DNA of 64,000 nucleotides, taken from contig CBDBCK010000028.1 of NCBI GenBank assembly GCA_965203345.1, positions 62,001-126,000 on the forward strand, given 5' to 3'. Position 1 is the stretch's first letter. Each line of letters starts with the position of its first letter. A model generated the notes under the pieces. The model saw only the letters and a program-made list of their open reading frames with translations. It ran no database searches and had not been told where the DNA came from. Below, in pieces: positions 42,908-51,971 of this stretch. Made by a program: the position numbers and the translations under genes. Source of the stretch: CBDBCK01 sp965203345. GTDB taxonomy: Bacteria > Chloroflexota > Dehalococcoidia > Lucifugimonadales > Lucifugimonadaceae.

Positions 42908-43015
42908 ATGCTAATAATAAATACAGACCGATCCAATAACATAGACGGCATCTACGCCAGAAGTCAAAATAACCCGTCTAATCCCTGGGAGGAGTTTGAC
43001 GTCCTGTTTCGATGA
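42908..43015 (+). CDS. Small ORF (35 aa) coupled to the CBS gene
   Basis: ATG at 42908 is preceded by GAGG with six bases spacing. The frame MLIINTDRSNNIDGIYARSQ... ends with WEEFDVLFR, and its TGA overlaps the ATG of the CBS gene as ATGA. Good ribosome site and coupling support translation; it could be a leader peptide or a small partner. No homology is recognised. Confidence 0.5.
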   Translation: MLIINTDRSNNIDGIYARSQNNPSNPWEEFDVLFR

Positions 43016-43491
43016 GTACTTCACCTGGGCTTATGGCGCAAGACGTCATGACCTCTCCTCCATTCATTATCAACGAAGAAGCGTCACTTGCAGACGTGGC
43101 CCGTTCCATGCTGGAAAAGCAGGTAGGTTCTCTTATAGTCGTAGACGAGTCCGGCGTGTACAAGGGTCTGATCACCGAAAGGCTCATGCTCCCTCAAAAA
43201 GGACACATCCCGTTCAATCGTGGGGAGATATTTAAAGTTCTGGCAGGTCACATAGGCTCACTTGGAGAGTTGATGGAAGTGATGAAGCAGTTGTCATCTC
43301 GTCCCGTCAGCGAGTTCGCAAAAGGCGACGTCCCAACTACACATCCCACACAACCCATCGATAAGGTCGCAGATACCATGATGGTCAACGAAGTGCACCA
43401 CCTGCCCGTAATAGACAAAAAGCGCCCGGTAGGCATGATTTCACGCCACGACTTCCTGAAAGTGTATACCCAGAAGAACCTGGACTCTTGA
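43012..43491 (+). CDS. CBS-domain pair protein
   Basis: A 159-aa protein consisting of two CBS domains. The first starts VMTSPPFIINEEASLADVARSMLEKQVGSLIVVD and the second has VPTTHPTQPIDKVADTMMVNEVHHLPVID with GMISRHDFLKV. Such pairs bind adenine nucleotides (AMP, ATP, SAM) and act as sensors. It has no attached catalytic domain. The start overlaps a 35-aa frame. Confidence 0.9.
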   Translation: MSTSPGLMAQDVMTSPPFIINEEASLADVARSMLEKQVGSLIVVDESGVYKGLITERLMLPQKGHIPFNRGEIFKVLAGHIGSLGELMEVMKQLSSRPVSEFAKGDVPTTHPTQPIDKVADTMMVNEVHHLPVIDKKRPVGMISRHDFLKVYTQKNLDS

Positions 43492-43645
43492 TTAACCCTG
43501 CTTGCTCATAAAAGTCTCAGGACTATATCCAGTTACAAGCTCAACCGTAGATTAAACAGTCAAAACGTAAAGACCTGCGTCACCTCTCACCAAACGACCA
43601 ATTAACTCAATAAGAAGACCCTAAGGGTGCTCTTGAGCCATTGTG

Positions 43646-44347
43646 TCAACCCGCCTTTTGCAAGGTCTCCTCAACCTCGCGGAGGTCCTTGGGGCTGTCT
43701 ACAGTAAGCCACAAAGCTTCCGATTTATAGGCGCCGAGTTGCCGTTGTCTGGCAAGCAAGGGGAAGGTTTCCGTCTCGTGGTCGCCTTTGTCCGGCAGAA
43801 GATTCTCTATTGAACGGGAGAAGATATACACCCCGGCGTTTATCCAATAAGGCAGGCGCGCCTTTTCCGCAAAGCTCAGCACCACGTCGGCTTCGTCGGT
43901 TTCCACCACGCCGTACGCGCTCGGATAGGGCACTAACATAACCGTTGCCGTAACGTTCCGCTCCTTATGCCGGTTTATAAGACTGCTGATAGACTGCATA
44001 GGTATGTTGTCCCCGTTGCAAACCACAAACACGTCTGCACCTTCAGGCAGCAGAGACATGCCCTTCTTCACGGCGCCGCCTCTGCCCAGAGGTGAATCCT
44101 CAAACGAATAGTGAGCGTTGAAACCAAACCGGGAACCGTCACCGAAGTAACCACGTATAGTTTCGCCCTTGTACCCACAAAGAAAAATTACATCCGTTAC
44201 GCCGTTCTTCAGAAGTCGTTCAATCTGGTGGTGAATGAGCGGGCGGCCGTTTATAGGAACCATTGGCTTAGGCAGACTATCTGTGAGCGGTTTCAAGCGC
44301 TCACCTCTGCCACCGGCTATAGTTATAGCAAAGAGAGGTGTTGACAT
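43646..44347 (-). CDS. Sugar-1-phosphate nucleotidyltransferase
   Basis: A 233-aa GT-A-type nucleotidyltransferase. The signature ITIAGGRGERLKPLTDSLPKPMVPI is at the N-terminus, with the metal-binding VVCNGDNIPM (Asp) in the middle and WINAGVYIFSRSI near the C-terminus. It would activate a sugar-1-phosphate (NDP-glucose or NDP-mannose type) for glycan synthesis. No left-handed beta-helix follows, so it is not a GlmU or GlgC. The sugar is not determinable from sequence. Confidence 0.88.
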   Translation of the reverse strand: MSTPLFAITIAGGRGERLKPLTDSLPKPMVPINGRPLIHHQIERLLKNGVTDVIFLCGYKGETIRGYFGDGSRFGFNAHYSFEDSPLGRGGAVKKGMSLLPEGADVFVVCNGDNIPMQSISSLINRHKERNVTATVMLVPYPSAYGVVETDEADVVLSFAEKARLPYWINAGVYIFSRSIENLLPDKGDHETETFPLLARQRQLGAYKSEALWLTVDSPKDLREVEETLQKAG

Positions 44348-44549
44348 AGACGTTTCCTATTGTGGAGGCGGTTTTACTTTAAGGTCTAACAATTAGTTTA
44401 TAGCTTCAGAAGGCAATAGTATTTTCATATACATATTTCCAGTATTTAAGACTGCTTTGATTATTTAGCAATTTCTGCAATTCTTTCACTTGGTTCTAAA
44501 ATTCTTTTTTTCTCTTTGCTTTCTATTTTGTAAAAAGTTTGCACAAAAT

Positions 44550-45626
44550 CTAACAGGCAAGAGCAGCTTTTTGGGCAGCGTCTGACAGTCTGTAAAGTCT
44601 GTGCTGATTCAGCTGGGATTCCTGTAATCCTGTGTTCAGTATTGCGACGGTCAGATTAGAATCCGGGTCTGCCCATGCCACGGAGGACCCTGCCCCGCCA
44701 TGTCCAAAATAACCGTTCTGTTCGTCGGGTGTTGCGTAAGTCCCTTGAGTGTATGGTTGGAATGCCATACCCAAAGAGCGGGAGGTGATTTCGTTTTCTC
44801 TAGTGGGTATATTGAAACGGCGGGCTGAAACTTCGCGGACGACCTCAGGCGAGAGCCATCCTCTGAATGGTGGACGGGCGCTATTGAGGAGAGCACTGTA
44901 GAACCGTGCCAGGTCGCGGGCTGTCGATATCCCACTTGCTCCCGGCATCAGAGCTTCTTTCTTTAGCACCTCGTCAAAGGTGGTCGCCAAGCCCGCCATC
45001 TCAAAGGAGGGGTGCTCCTGAAACGGTAACACCCTTGACCATTGGGAGGATGGTACGGTAAAGGAGGTGTTTTCAAGGCCTAGAGGCTCGGTTACATGCT
45101 TCCTGAACAAATCAGGGAACGGGGCGTCCCCTATCCTGGACGCCAGCTCTCCAACGAGCCACCCAAAAGTGAGTGAGTGGTATTCAAACAGCTCACCCGC
45201 CGTGTATTCCAGTGGAGCGTCTTCCAGAAATCGTACAACTTTGCGCCAGTCTCCGTATTCATCCTCCGGGACACCTGGATTTGACGGCAAGCCGGATTGA
45301 TGCGTCAAGACGTGAGCTATGGTTACTTTTTGCTTCTCAGGACGGCCTTTAGCAAATTCAGGCCAGTATTTTGATAAAGAGTCGTCCCAGTTTAGGCGCT
45401 TCATGTCGCGAAAACGCCACAGCACTGCAGCCGCGAGAGGTTTAGCACACGAGAGAACCCGAAAGAGCGAGTCTTGCCGTGCCGTGCCTCCATGCTCTTC
45501 AAACAATAGTTGTCCGTCACGGTAAGCACATACGGATACAGCTGCGGAGAGTCCTATATCTATTTGCCGTCTCATCTCTTTGAGTAGGAGGGAGAGGCTA
45601 TTTTGGTGTGAAAGGTCAGAGGTCAT
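44550..45626 (-). CDS. Serine hydrolase of the beta-lactamase class C family
   Basis: A 358-aa protein of the penicillin-binding/esterase fold. The nucleophile motif S-x-x-K is in LSCAKPLAAAV (about 58-68), the Y-x-S/N motif is YHSLTFGWLVGEL and the third motif is HGGAGSS. THQSGLP is also typical of the family. There is no signal peptide, so a cytoplasmic esterase or amidase is more likely than a secreted lactamase. It lies nine bases downstream of the LarA-like gene, on the same strand. Confidence 0.87.
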   Translation of the reverse strand: MTSDLSHQNSLSLLLKEMRRQIDIGLSAAVSVCAYRDGQLLFEEHGGTARQDSLFRVLSCAKPLAAAVLWRFRDMKRLNWDDSLSKYWPEFAKGRPEKQKVTIAHVLTHQSGLPSNPGVPEDEYGDWRKVVRFLEDAPLEYTAGELFEYHSLTFGWLVGELASRIGDAPFPDLFRKHVTEPLGLENTSFTVPSSQWSRVLPFQEHPSFEMAGLATTFDEVLKKEALMPGASGISTARDLARFYSALLNSARPPFRGWLSPEVVREVSARRFNIPTRENEITSRSLGMAFQPYTQGTYATPDEQNGYFGHGGAGSSVAWADPDSNLTVAILNTGLQESQLNQHRLYRLSDAAQKAALAC

Positions 45627-45635
45627 AATGCCAGG

Positions 45636-46892
45636 TTATCCTGCAATATAGGGGATGGTTTGCGGTCCTTGTGGCAAGACGCAGATGGTGGCATTCTTTC
45701 CAGCAGATTTCACGGCTTCATTGAGGTCATCCACGGGGGTAAGATGGGCATCGCGTATCTGCTTGTTGGAAAGGCCTTCAGATTTGAGTTTTACTTCCGC
45801 CTTGAGTTGTATCATCGCCTGTATCTGCGCTTCCCATTGATCCGGGACTGTACGGTCTGACTGGTTTATCTTATCCAGTATATCTTGCGGGGAGCTGGCC
45901 TGTTTCAAGAAGGATTCGTAAAAGCTCGGTGAAGGTACACCGTTCTTACATTCCGAAGCGCAGATTATGACTCCTCCGTCTTTGACTATCCTGGCAGCAG
46001 CAGACATACCTTTGACGGTTTGATAAAGGTTCTGATCAAGCGGATAGCCGGAATTTGAGGTTAAGACGACATCACAAGGAGCATCTACGGATTGCATCGC
46101 CGTCTTATATGCCGTTTTGCACGCGACTGAATGCTCTATAGCGAGTTCACCCGCAAACACCTTCGTTATACGCTTTTCTCTATTGATAGTTACGTCTACT
46201 GCAAAGTGAACGCCGACTGACTCAGCTATTGCCCTTATATCGTCGTGTATAGGGTTGCCCTCTGTTACACCCCAGGTGGCTTGAGGATGCCCTATACGCC
46301 AAGCATTGTGAAGCTCTAGAACAGTCTCAAGCCCCGCGAGTCCGGGTGCCGCCATCTTAGGACCTCCACTGAACCCCGCGAAGAAGTGAGGTTCCACAAA
46401 GCCGGTGGTTATCCTCAAATCGCATTCCATCCATTCTCGGTTAATGAGAACGGGTGACACACTGTTCACGTCAGGCAACCGCAACAGAGAAGAGTCATCC
46501 CTTGCATCGTGAACTATCACTCGAAAAGAGCCTGCTATCTCTTTGCCCAGCATCTCTTCTATCTGTCCAGGACTGTTACCCTCATGCGTGCCGGTCGCTA
46601 TGAATATAGTTACGTCTTCCGTCCGCAGCTCGGAAAGCTCTTCAAGTAAAGCGTGCAATACAGGTCTTCTCGGCTGAGCACGTGTAACGTCACACACCGA
46701 TATACCGGCGGTGGTTCCCTTCCTGGCTATTGAACGAAGACGGACGCCGCCGTATGGAGACAACAGAGCGCGCCTGACTGCTCCTGTTTCGTCTTGTATC
46801 GATTCCATAGGTGAGGGCTCAATGACGCTTGTCGCTTCATCAGGGAGGTTTACCCATATACCCTTGTCCCCATAGTCTAATTTTACGTTCAT
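45636..46892 (-). CDS. LarA-family nickel-pincer enzyme (lactate racemase-like)
   Basis: A 418-aa protein of the LarA family (DUF2088). Conserved signs are VCDVTRAQPRRPVL near residue 70, ATGTHEGNSPGQIEEMLG (His), VIVHDARDDS (His) and EPHFFAGFSGGPKMAAPGL, whose Lys carries the nickel-pincer nucleotide in LarA. Family members racemise or epimerise alpha-hydroxy acids. The substrate is open. larB, larC and larE are not in the window, so the cofactor would be made from genes elsewhere. Confidence 0.87.
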   Translation of the reverse strand: MNVKLDYGDKGIWVNLPDEATSVIEPSPMESIQDETGAVRRALLSPYGGVRLRSIARKGTTAGISVCDVTRAQPRRPVLHALLEELSELRTEDVTIFIATGTHEGNSPGQIEEMLGKEIAGSFRVIVHDARDDSSLLRLPDVNSVSPVLINREWMECDLRITTGFVEPHFFAGFSGGPKMAAPGLAGLETVLELHNAWRIGHPQATWGVTEGNPIHDDIRAIAESVGVHFAVDVTINREKRITKVFAGELAIEHSVACKTAYKTAMQSVDAPCDVVLTSNSGYPLDQNLYQTVKGMSAAARIVKDGGVIICASECKNGVPSPSFYESFLKQASSPQDILDKINQSDRTVPDQWEAQIQAMIQLKAEVKLKSEGLSNKQIRDAHLTPVDDLNEAVKSAGKNATICVLPQGPQTIPYIAG

Positions 46893-46902
46893 TATACTGG
46901 CG

Positions 46903-47289
46903 TTACGTTGATGGAGAAGGAGGCTTCACGCGAGTTATCTCGGCGCATGCCGCTTCGGCGTGTCTGAGGGCGGCCGGCTTGCGGAGGCTTACGTCAACTC
47001 TCTGCACAGGGGCGTACTGAAGGCAATGGTCAGCAACATGTTCCGCCAAGGCTTCAAGCAGGCCAAACTTCAAACGGATAACTTCTCGCCTTATCCCTTG
47101 GACAACGGTTCTGTAATCCACCGTGAGTGATAAGTCGTCCGCCTGCGCGGCAGGTCTAAGGTCCGCGTAAAGTGTAAGGTTGGCGAGAATCGTCTGAGGC
47201 GCATCGTGTTCCCATTCACTTATACCTATAATGCATGAGATATCAAGGTTAACTATTCGGATCCTGTCGAGGACGTCTGACCCCATCAA
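46903..47289 (-). CDS. folB: Dihydroneopterin aldolase
   Basis: A 128-aa tunnelling-fold protein that cleaves dihydroneopterin in folate synthesis. LDRIRIVNLDISCIIGISEWE at the N-terminus, TVDYRTVVQGI in the middle and LLEALAEHVADHCL (substrate Glu) match FolB. It overlaps the following SDR gene by four bases. It is part of the folE-SDR-SDR-folB run. The C-terminus is slightly longer than usual. Confidence 0.88.
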   Translation of the reverse strand: MMGSDVLDRIRIVNLDISCIIGISEWEHDAPQTILANLTLYADLRPAAQADDLSLTVDYRTVVQGIRREVIRLKFGLLEALAEHVADHCLQYAPVQRVDVSLRKPAALRHAEAACAEITRVKPPSPST

Positions 47290-47951
47290 GGTCCTCCAAC
47301 GGGGATGATTGCGCCATTGATTGCCCGTCCGGACTCGCTACAGAGGAATATCATCAGCTCCACTATATCTTCAGGAGCAACCCACTTTGAAAAGTCTTCA
47401 CGTGGCATCGCTTCTCGATTCAGAGGTGTGTCTATGATCGTAGGGGCTATCACGTTGACCGTAACTCCGGTCCCATGTGTCTCCGCCGCGGCGGTCTGAG
47501 CAAGGTTTATGAGGGCAGCTTTGCTTGCTCCGTAAGCGGCATTGCCAGGCATTCCGTGCAACCCTTGGCGCGCTCCCATAAGTATCACCCGACCTCGCTT
47601 TCGCTTAAGCATGCCCGGCAGGACAAGGCGCATCATAACCTGCGCCGTAGTGAAATTTATCCTCATCATTCTGTTGAAGGGAGCTTCTTCAGAGATAGAA
47701 ATGAAAGGCTGAGGTTCATAACCGCCGGCCAGGTGAAGAAGAAAGTCTATATCGTCTATCTTTTCAACATTGTCCAGAACACCGCGAGCCACTTCCTCTT
47801 TTGCAGCATCAAACCACATTTCACCTTGCGGCATGTTGCCCGTAATAGTTTTTGCTCCGCTCTTTTCAAATACGCTGGCAACCGTCCTCCCAAGTCCACC
47901 GCTAGCGCCGATAATCAGAGCAGTTTTGCCCGAGACGCCGTTATCAGTCAT
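47286..47951 (-). CDS. Short-chain dehydrogenase/reductase
   Basis: A 221-aa SDR with cofactor motif IIGASGGLGRTVASVF, a DFLLHLAGG segment in place of NNAG, the Ser in RVILMGARQG-like position and the catalytic Tyr-Lys in AAYGASKAALINLA. The C-terminus INGAIIPVGGP is typical. The acidic or basic NADP residue after strand 2 is unclear. Its position between a PTR1-like SDR and folB suggests it reduces a pterin, but this is contextual inference. Confidence 0.85.
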   Translation of the reverse strand: MTDNGVSGKTALIIGASGGLGRTVASVFEKSGAKTITGNMPQGEMWFDAAKEEVARGVLDNVEKIDDIDFLLHLAGGYEPQPFISISEEAPFNRMMRINFTTAQVMMRLVLPGMLKRKRGRVILMGARQGLHGMPGNAAYGASKAALINLAQTAAAETHGTGVTVNVIAPTIIDTPLNREAMPREDFSKWVAPEDIVELMIFLCSESGRAINGAIIPVGGP

Positions 47952-48681
47952 CCGCTTGTGCCTTTACGTGGTCTCCACCATCAAGGCGTATAGTCTCTCC
48001 CGTTATGAAGTCGTTTTCTATCAGGGACAGCATCGCCTGTGTTAACTCGTTCAGGGTTCCCATGCGCCCGGACGGCCCGAGATTATTCGGGATCCCACCT
48101 CCGGGAGCAGCGTCCACCGATGGTAATATGTTACCCAGTGCTAGTTCATTGACCTGCACACGGGGAGCCAAGGCTATCGCCAATGAACGGGTAAGCCCTG
48201 ACAGAGCAGCTTTGCTGACTCCATAACAAAACCGGCGCGCCCGATATTGCCGCCAATCGCCGATATTTACTATCTTGCCGTGCGCTGAGTCCGGCAAATT
48301 CTCCCACATAGCTTTGGCAAGGACAAAGGGGGCGAGAACGTTGACGTTCATATGTTTATGCCACTGTTCAACGTCTGCTTGATCGAACATACCGCGTTCG
48401 TATGTTGACGCGTTATTCACTATAATATTCACGCCGCCGAATTGATCTTTAATCTTAGTCACTAGTTGGGCAGTTTCTTCCCATTTCTCTAAGTTTGCTT
48501 GGAACGGTTGTGCCTTGCCTTCCAAATATTCAACGGAAGCTACAGTTTCCTCAGCGTCTTCAGCAGACGTACGGTAATGAACCGCCACGTTTGCTCCACG
48601 TTCGCAGAGCGCTAAAGTTATCGCACGACCTACTCTCCGAGCTCCACCGGTTACAAGCGCAACCGCTCCCTTGACTTCCAT
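47944..48681 (-). CDS. SDR, pteridine reductase-like (FolM/PTR1-like)
   Basis: A 245-aa SDR with VTGGARRVGRAITLAL, the Arg-Arg form of the glycine motif seen in pteridine reductases, then VHYRTSAEDAEETV (NADPH-type), NNASTYERG and catalytic Tyr/Lys in CYGVSKAALSGLTRSLA. It probably reduces dihydropterin or dihydrofolate, which fits folE immediately upstream and folB downstream. It overlaps the next SDR by eight bases. Confidence 0.85.
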   Translation of the reverse strand: MEVKGAVALVTGGARRVGRAITLALCERGANVAVHYRTSAEDAEETVASVEYLEGKAQPFQANLEKWEETAQLVTKIKDQFGGVNIIVNNASTYERGMFDQADVEQWHKHMNVNVLAPFVLAKAMWENLPDSAHGKIVNIGDWRQYRARRFCYGVSKAALSGLTRSLAIALAPRVQVNELALGNILPSVDAAPGGGIPNNLGPSGRMGTLNELTQAMLSLIENDFITGETIRLDGGDHVKAQADD

Positions 48682-48683
48682 CG

Positions 48684-49292
48684 TTACAAATTCGCGCCCA
48701 CGGCTATATGCCGCATAAACTCTTGTCGCGTAGCCGGGGAATTGCGGAATGTGCCACGCATCGCGCTAGTGTGCATATGCACGGTGGGCTTCTCTATACC
48801 TCTAGCAGCCGTACACAAGTGGTACGCTTGTACGACTACTCCGACACCCCGTGCTCCTAACACTTCTTCTATGGCTTCCGAAATCTGCACCGTCAACTTT
48901 TCTTGGACCTGGAGACGCTGAGCGTACATTTGGACGATCCTTGGCAATTTGGACAGTCCGATAATCTTTCCGTTGGGCAGGTAACCTACGTGAACCGCTC
49001 CATGAAAAGGCAAAAGGTGATGTTCACACATACTGTAAAACCGAATGTCTCTTACTACAACCATCTCATCGTACTCCACGTTGAAAAGAGCGCCGTTGAT
49101 TACGGAGTCTAGAGTCATATTGTAACCGTTGAGTAGTTCAAGATACATTTGAGCTACCCGTTCGGGTGTGCGCCATATACTGTCTGCGTCAAGGAAATCG
49201 CCTAGATCGTTCAACAGGGAATCAACACCTTTTTTCAGTAGATCTAGCGTCTTAACAGATACAGGAGCAGTCTTTTTATATGTTTCCGCCAT
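48684..49292 (-). CDS. folE: GTP cyclohydrolase I
   Basis: About 202 aa. It converts GTP to dihydroneopterin triphosphate. The zinc and substrate motifs are clear: FYSMCEHHLLPFHGAVHVGY (Cys and His ligands), IIGLSKLPRIV, RLQVQEKLTVQI and VVQAYHLCTAARGIEKP (Cys ligand). The start was placed at the ATG at 49292, eight bases after the MoaD-like stop; a longer frame to 49346 overlaps that gene. It is two bases upstream of the PTR1-like SDR. Confidence 0.95.
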   Translation of the reverse strand: MAETYKKTAPVSVKTLDLLKKGVDSLLNDLGDFLDADSIWRTPERVAQMYLELLNGYNMTLDSVINGALFNVEYDEMVVVRDIRFYSMCEHHLLPFHGAVHVGYLPNGKIIGLSKLPRIVQMYAQRLQVQEKLTVQISEAIEEVLGARGVGVVVQAYHLCTAARGIEKPTVHMHTSAMRGTFRNSPATRQEFMRHIAVGANL

Positions 49293-49299
49293 ACTGCTG

Positions 49300-49569
49300 T
49301 CACCCACTACCGCCAGATATGGCGGGCACAAAGTGGACCTCTTCATCTTCCGTCAAGGGCTGCATAAGTCCTTGTCTTGTAGGAGCGTAACCGCACACTG
49401 CCGACAGTCCTGGCTTAATCCTCCCGTCCTGCACAATCTCATTCTTTATACCGGAGTACGATGCTTCAAGATTATCTATCACTTGCCCCAGAGTCTCTCC
49501 GGGAACGGTTACCTCAGATACTCCCTGAGTGAACTTTCTTAGTGCGTAAGGTATAAAGACTTTTGCCAC
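49300..49569 (-). CDS. MoaD/ThiS-like ubiquitin-fold sulfur carrier
   Basis: An 89-aa beta-grasp protein: VFIPYALRKFTQG at the N-terminus, VPGETLGQVIDNLEASYSGI in the helix region and LTEDEEVHFVPAISGGSG at the end. The GG is followed by Ser-Gly; in canonical MoaD the GG is C-terminal, so processing or a variant is possible. Because it lies beside molybdenum hydroxylase genes it probably serves molybdopterin synthesis. It has no adjacent moaE. Confidence 0.82.
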   Translation of the reverse strand: MAKVFIPYALRKFTQGVSEVTVPGETLGQVIDNLEASYSGIKNEIVQDGRIKPGLSAVCGYAPTRQGLMQPLTEDEEVHFVPAISGGSG

Positions 49570-49592
49570 TGCAATCTTACAGAATCTCTCTA

Positions 49593-51911
49593 TCAGACGG
49601 AAATTTCTGCTCCGGACGAAGCCTCCAGGGCCGCCAGTATAGTGCCTGGAGATATCGGAGTTTGGAAGAATCGTACACCCGTGGCGTCCTTTACAGCATT
49701 GGCGACCGCTCCAAGGGGAGGGACAATGGGTACCTCTCCAACGCCTCTTACTCCGTATGGATGAAGTGGGTTAGGTATCTCCACTATCACGGTCTCTATG
49801 CGAGGCAAATCCAAAGCCGTAGGCATACGATAGTCCAAATATGAGTGATTGTTCATACCGCCGTCTTTGTTCATATGATACTCTTCGTTCAGCGTCCAGC
49901 CTATGCCCTGGGCAACACCTCCTTGCATCTGGTTTTCCACGTACGAAGGATGTATAGCCGTTCCGACATCTTGAAGAGCAGTATAACGGATGACGTCTGT
50001 TTTGCCCGTCTCTGGATCTATCTCTAAGTCGCAAATGTGTACACCGAACGCGCTTCCCGCGTCCGTCAAATTCACGGATCCTGACGCTTGAACGGGGCCA
50101 CCGGTTTCGTCAGTTCTGCGTGCCATATCTTGAAGGGATATCTTCAATTCTGGATCGGACTTTGAGAAGAAAGTCCCCGAATCGAACTCCACGTCCCCTT
50201 TATTTATGCGCCATAGGCGAGCGGCGCGAATCTTCAACTCGTCTATCAGATTCCCCGCGGCGAGCCAAGCTGCAAGACCCGTAGCGTAGGTTACTCTGGA
50301 GCCTCCCGTCGTCGCCGTGAAGCCTATGCTTTCGGTATCCGGAATATAAGGGTGCACGTCTTCGGCCTTTAACCCTAGTCTCTCCGCGACCTGCATGGCG
50401 ATAGAGGCCCGTGTGCCTCCGATATCCTGCGAACCTTCGTTGAGGAAGACGACGCCGTCGGAGTTAAGAAACAGGGTAGAGGAGGATTTATTCCCTCCAT
50501 TGCGCCAAAAGCCGGTAGCAACACCCCTACCACGCAACTTCCCGTTTGAGGATTTCTCCAACGGAGTCATCCAATGATCCGAGTTCATAGCGGCTTGCAA
50601 GGTTTCCTCAAGTCCTATTTTTTTAAACAAGATCCCGTCGCCTCTACGAGTCCCCTCTTTTGCAGCATTATCCAGGCGAAACTGCAACTTATCTCTACCG
50701 GTCTTCTCACATATTTCGTCTATGACTTGCTCCACAGCAAAGGCAGCCTGTGGTGACCCGGGCGCTCTGTAAGCCGCTGACTTGGGTTTGTTTACTAGTA
50801 CGTCGTATCCGTCTATGCGAACGTTCGGAATATCGTATGCAGCCAACACACAGACCGCAGCAGCTGGCACCGATGAGCCTGGAAATGCACCCGCTTCTAG
50901 CCATATATCAGCCTCCGCGGCCTTTATCTTACCTCCAGAATCCACACCTATCCTTATCTTCACTACTCCACCGGGAGCGGGACCGGTCGCTTGAAATACC
51001 GAAGATCTGTCCATGACCATTTTGACTGGACGACCAGACTTTCTGGAAAGCACAGCCGCTATAGGAGGCAGATAGACGACAGTCTTACCTCCGAATCCAC
51101 CTCCTATCTCAACAGGGTTGACCTTCACACGCGACTCATCCATATGAAGGATGCCGGCGGTTTGAGATCTGACCCCGAACATACCTTGAGTGCTAGACCA
51201 CAAAACAAGGTTGCCCTCTTCATCCCAAGAAGCAGTAGCATTGTGAGGTTCTATATATCCTTGATGAACGGTTTTCAGAGAGAATTCCCGTTCAACCACC
51301 GTATCACATTCCGTGAAACCTTCTTTTACGTCACCCAAGGCATGCCGAAAGTGGGTTGCGACGTTCACGCGTGCAACCCTTTCGCCCAGGTCGTCTCCAA
51401 TCATATTTTCGTGGAGGATGGAGACGTCAGAACTGATCGCTTCCTTGACCGTCAATACCGGTGGGAGGGGTTCGTACTCAACCTTTATTCGATTACAGGC
51501 TATACTGGCAGTATTGCGGTCTATCGCCGCTACAGCCGCCACCATGTGGCCCTTGTACATGGCCTTGTCCTTTGCCATTATTGTCATGGCCCTCAAGCGA
51601 AAATCGCTGGTCTCATGATTAGGGACGGGGTTATCCGTCTGAAGAGCCGGTAAATCTTTAGCGGTACAGACGGCGAAGACGCCTGGCATGCTCTCCGCTT
51701 CGCTTGTATCTATTGACAGTATGCGCGCATGAGCATAAGGGCTACGCAGGGCATCTGCCCAAATAAGACCAGGCAACTTCACGTCCGCTCCATACACGGC
51801 GCGGCCGGTCACCTTATCAACGCCATCGTGTCTTACCGGTCTTGTACCTACGATCTTGTAGCCGCTATTAGAAGACTGTAGACCGTTTCGAGTATCCGTT
51901 CCTATATCCAT
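49593..51911 (-). CDS. Molybdenum hydroxylase large subunit 1 (xanthine dehydrogenase family)
   Basis: A 772-aa molybdopterin-binding subunit. It starts RPVRHDGVDKVTGRAVYGADVKLPG, and has GGGFGGKTVVYLPPIAAVLS and AAYRAPGSPQAAFAVEQVID in the active-site region. The catalytic Glu is in GVRGVGEVPIVPPLG. The AYRAPG loop differs from the CSFR loop of true CO dehydrogenase CoxL, so the substrate is likely an aromatic or heterocyclic compound or aldehyde. It follows a second large subunit 60 bases upstream and a Fe-S subunit, so the two share small subunits. Confidence 0.92.
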   Translation of the reverse strand: MDIGTDTRNGLQSSNSGYKIVGTRPVRHDGVDKVTGRAVYGADVKLPGLIWADALRSPYAHARILSIDTSEAESMPGVFAVCTAKDLPALQTDNPVPNHETSDFRLRAMTIMAKDKAMYKGHMVAAVAAIDRNTASIACNRIKVEYEPLPPVLTVKEAISSDVSILHENMIGDDLGERVARVNVATHFRHALGDVKEGFTECDTVVEREFSLKTVHQGYIEPHNATASWDEEGNLVLWSSTQGMFGVRSQTAGILHMDESRVKVNPVEIGGGFGGKTVVYLPPIAAVLSRKSGRPVKMVMDRSSVFQATGPAPGGVVKIRIGVDSGGKIKAAEADIWLEAGAFPGSSVPAAAVCVLAAYDIPNVRIDGYDVLVNKPKSAAYRAPGSPQAAFAVEQVIDEICEKTGRDKLQFRLDNAAKEGTRRGDGILFKKIGLEETLQAAMNSDHWMTPLEKSSNGKLRGRGVATGFWRNGGNKSSSTLFLNSDGVVFLNEGSQDIGGTRASIAMQVAERLGLKAEDVHPYIPDTESIGFTATTGGSRVTYATGLAAWLAAGNLIDELKIRAARLWRINKGDVEFDSGTFFSKSDPELKISLQDMARRTDETGGPVQASGSVNLTDAGSAFGVHICDLEIDPETGKTDVIRYTALQDVGTAIHPSYVENQMQGGVAQGIGWTLNEEYHMNKDGGMNNHSYLDYRMPTALDLPRIETVIVEIPNPLHPYGVRGVGEVPIVPPLGAVANAVKDATGVRFFQTPISPGTILAALEASSGAEISV

Positions 51912-51971
51912 CCCTCTAGATTACCTTGTCTCCAGCTCTTAAGTTTTAATTTTTAGACGTGGTACTAATTT

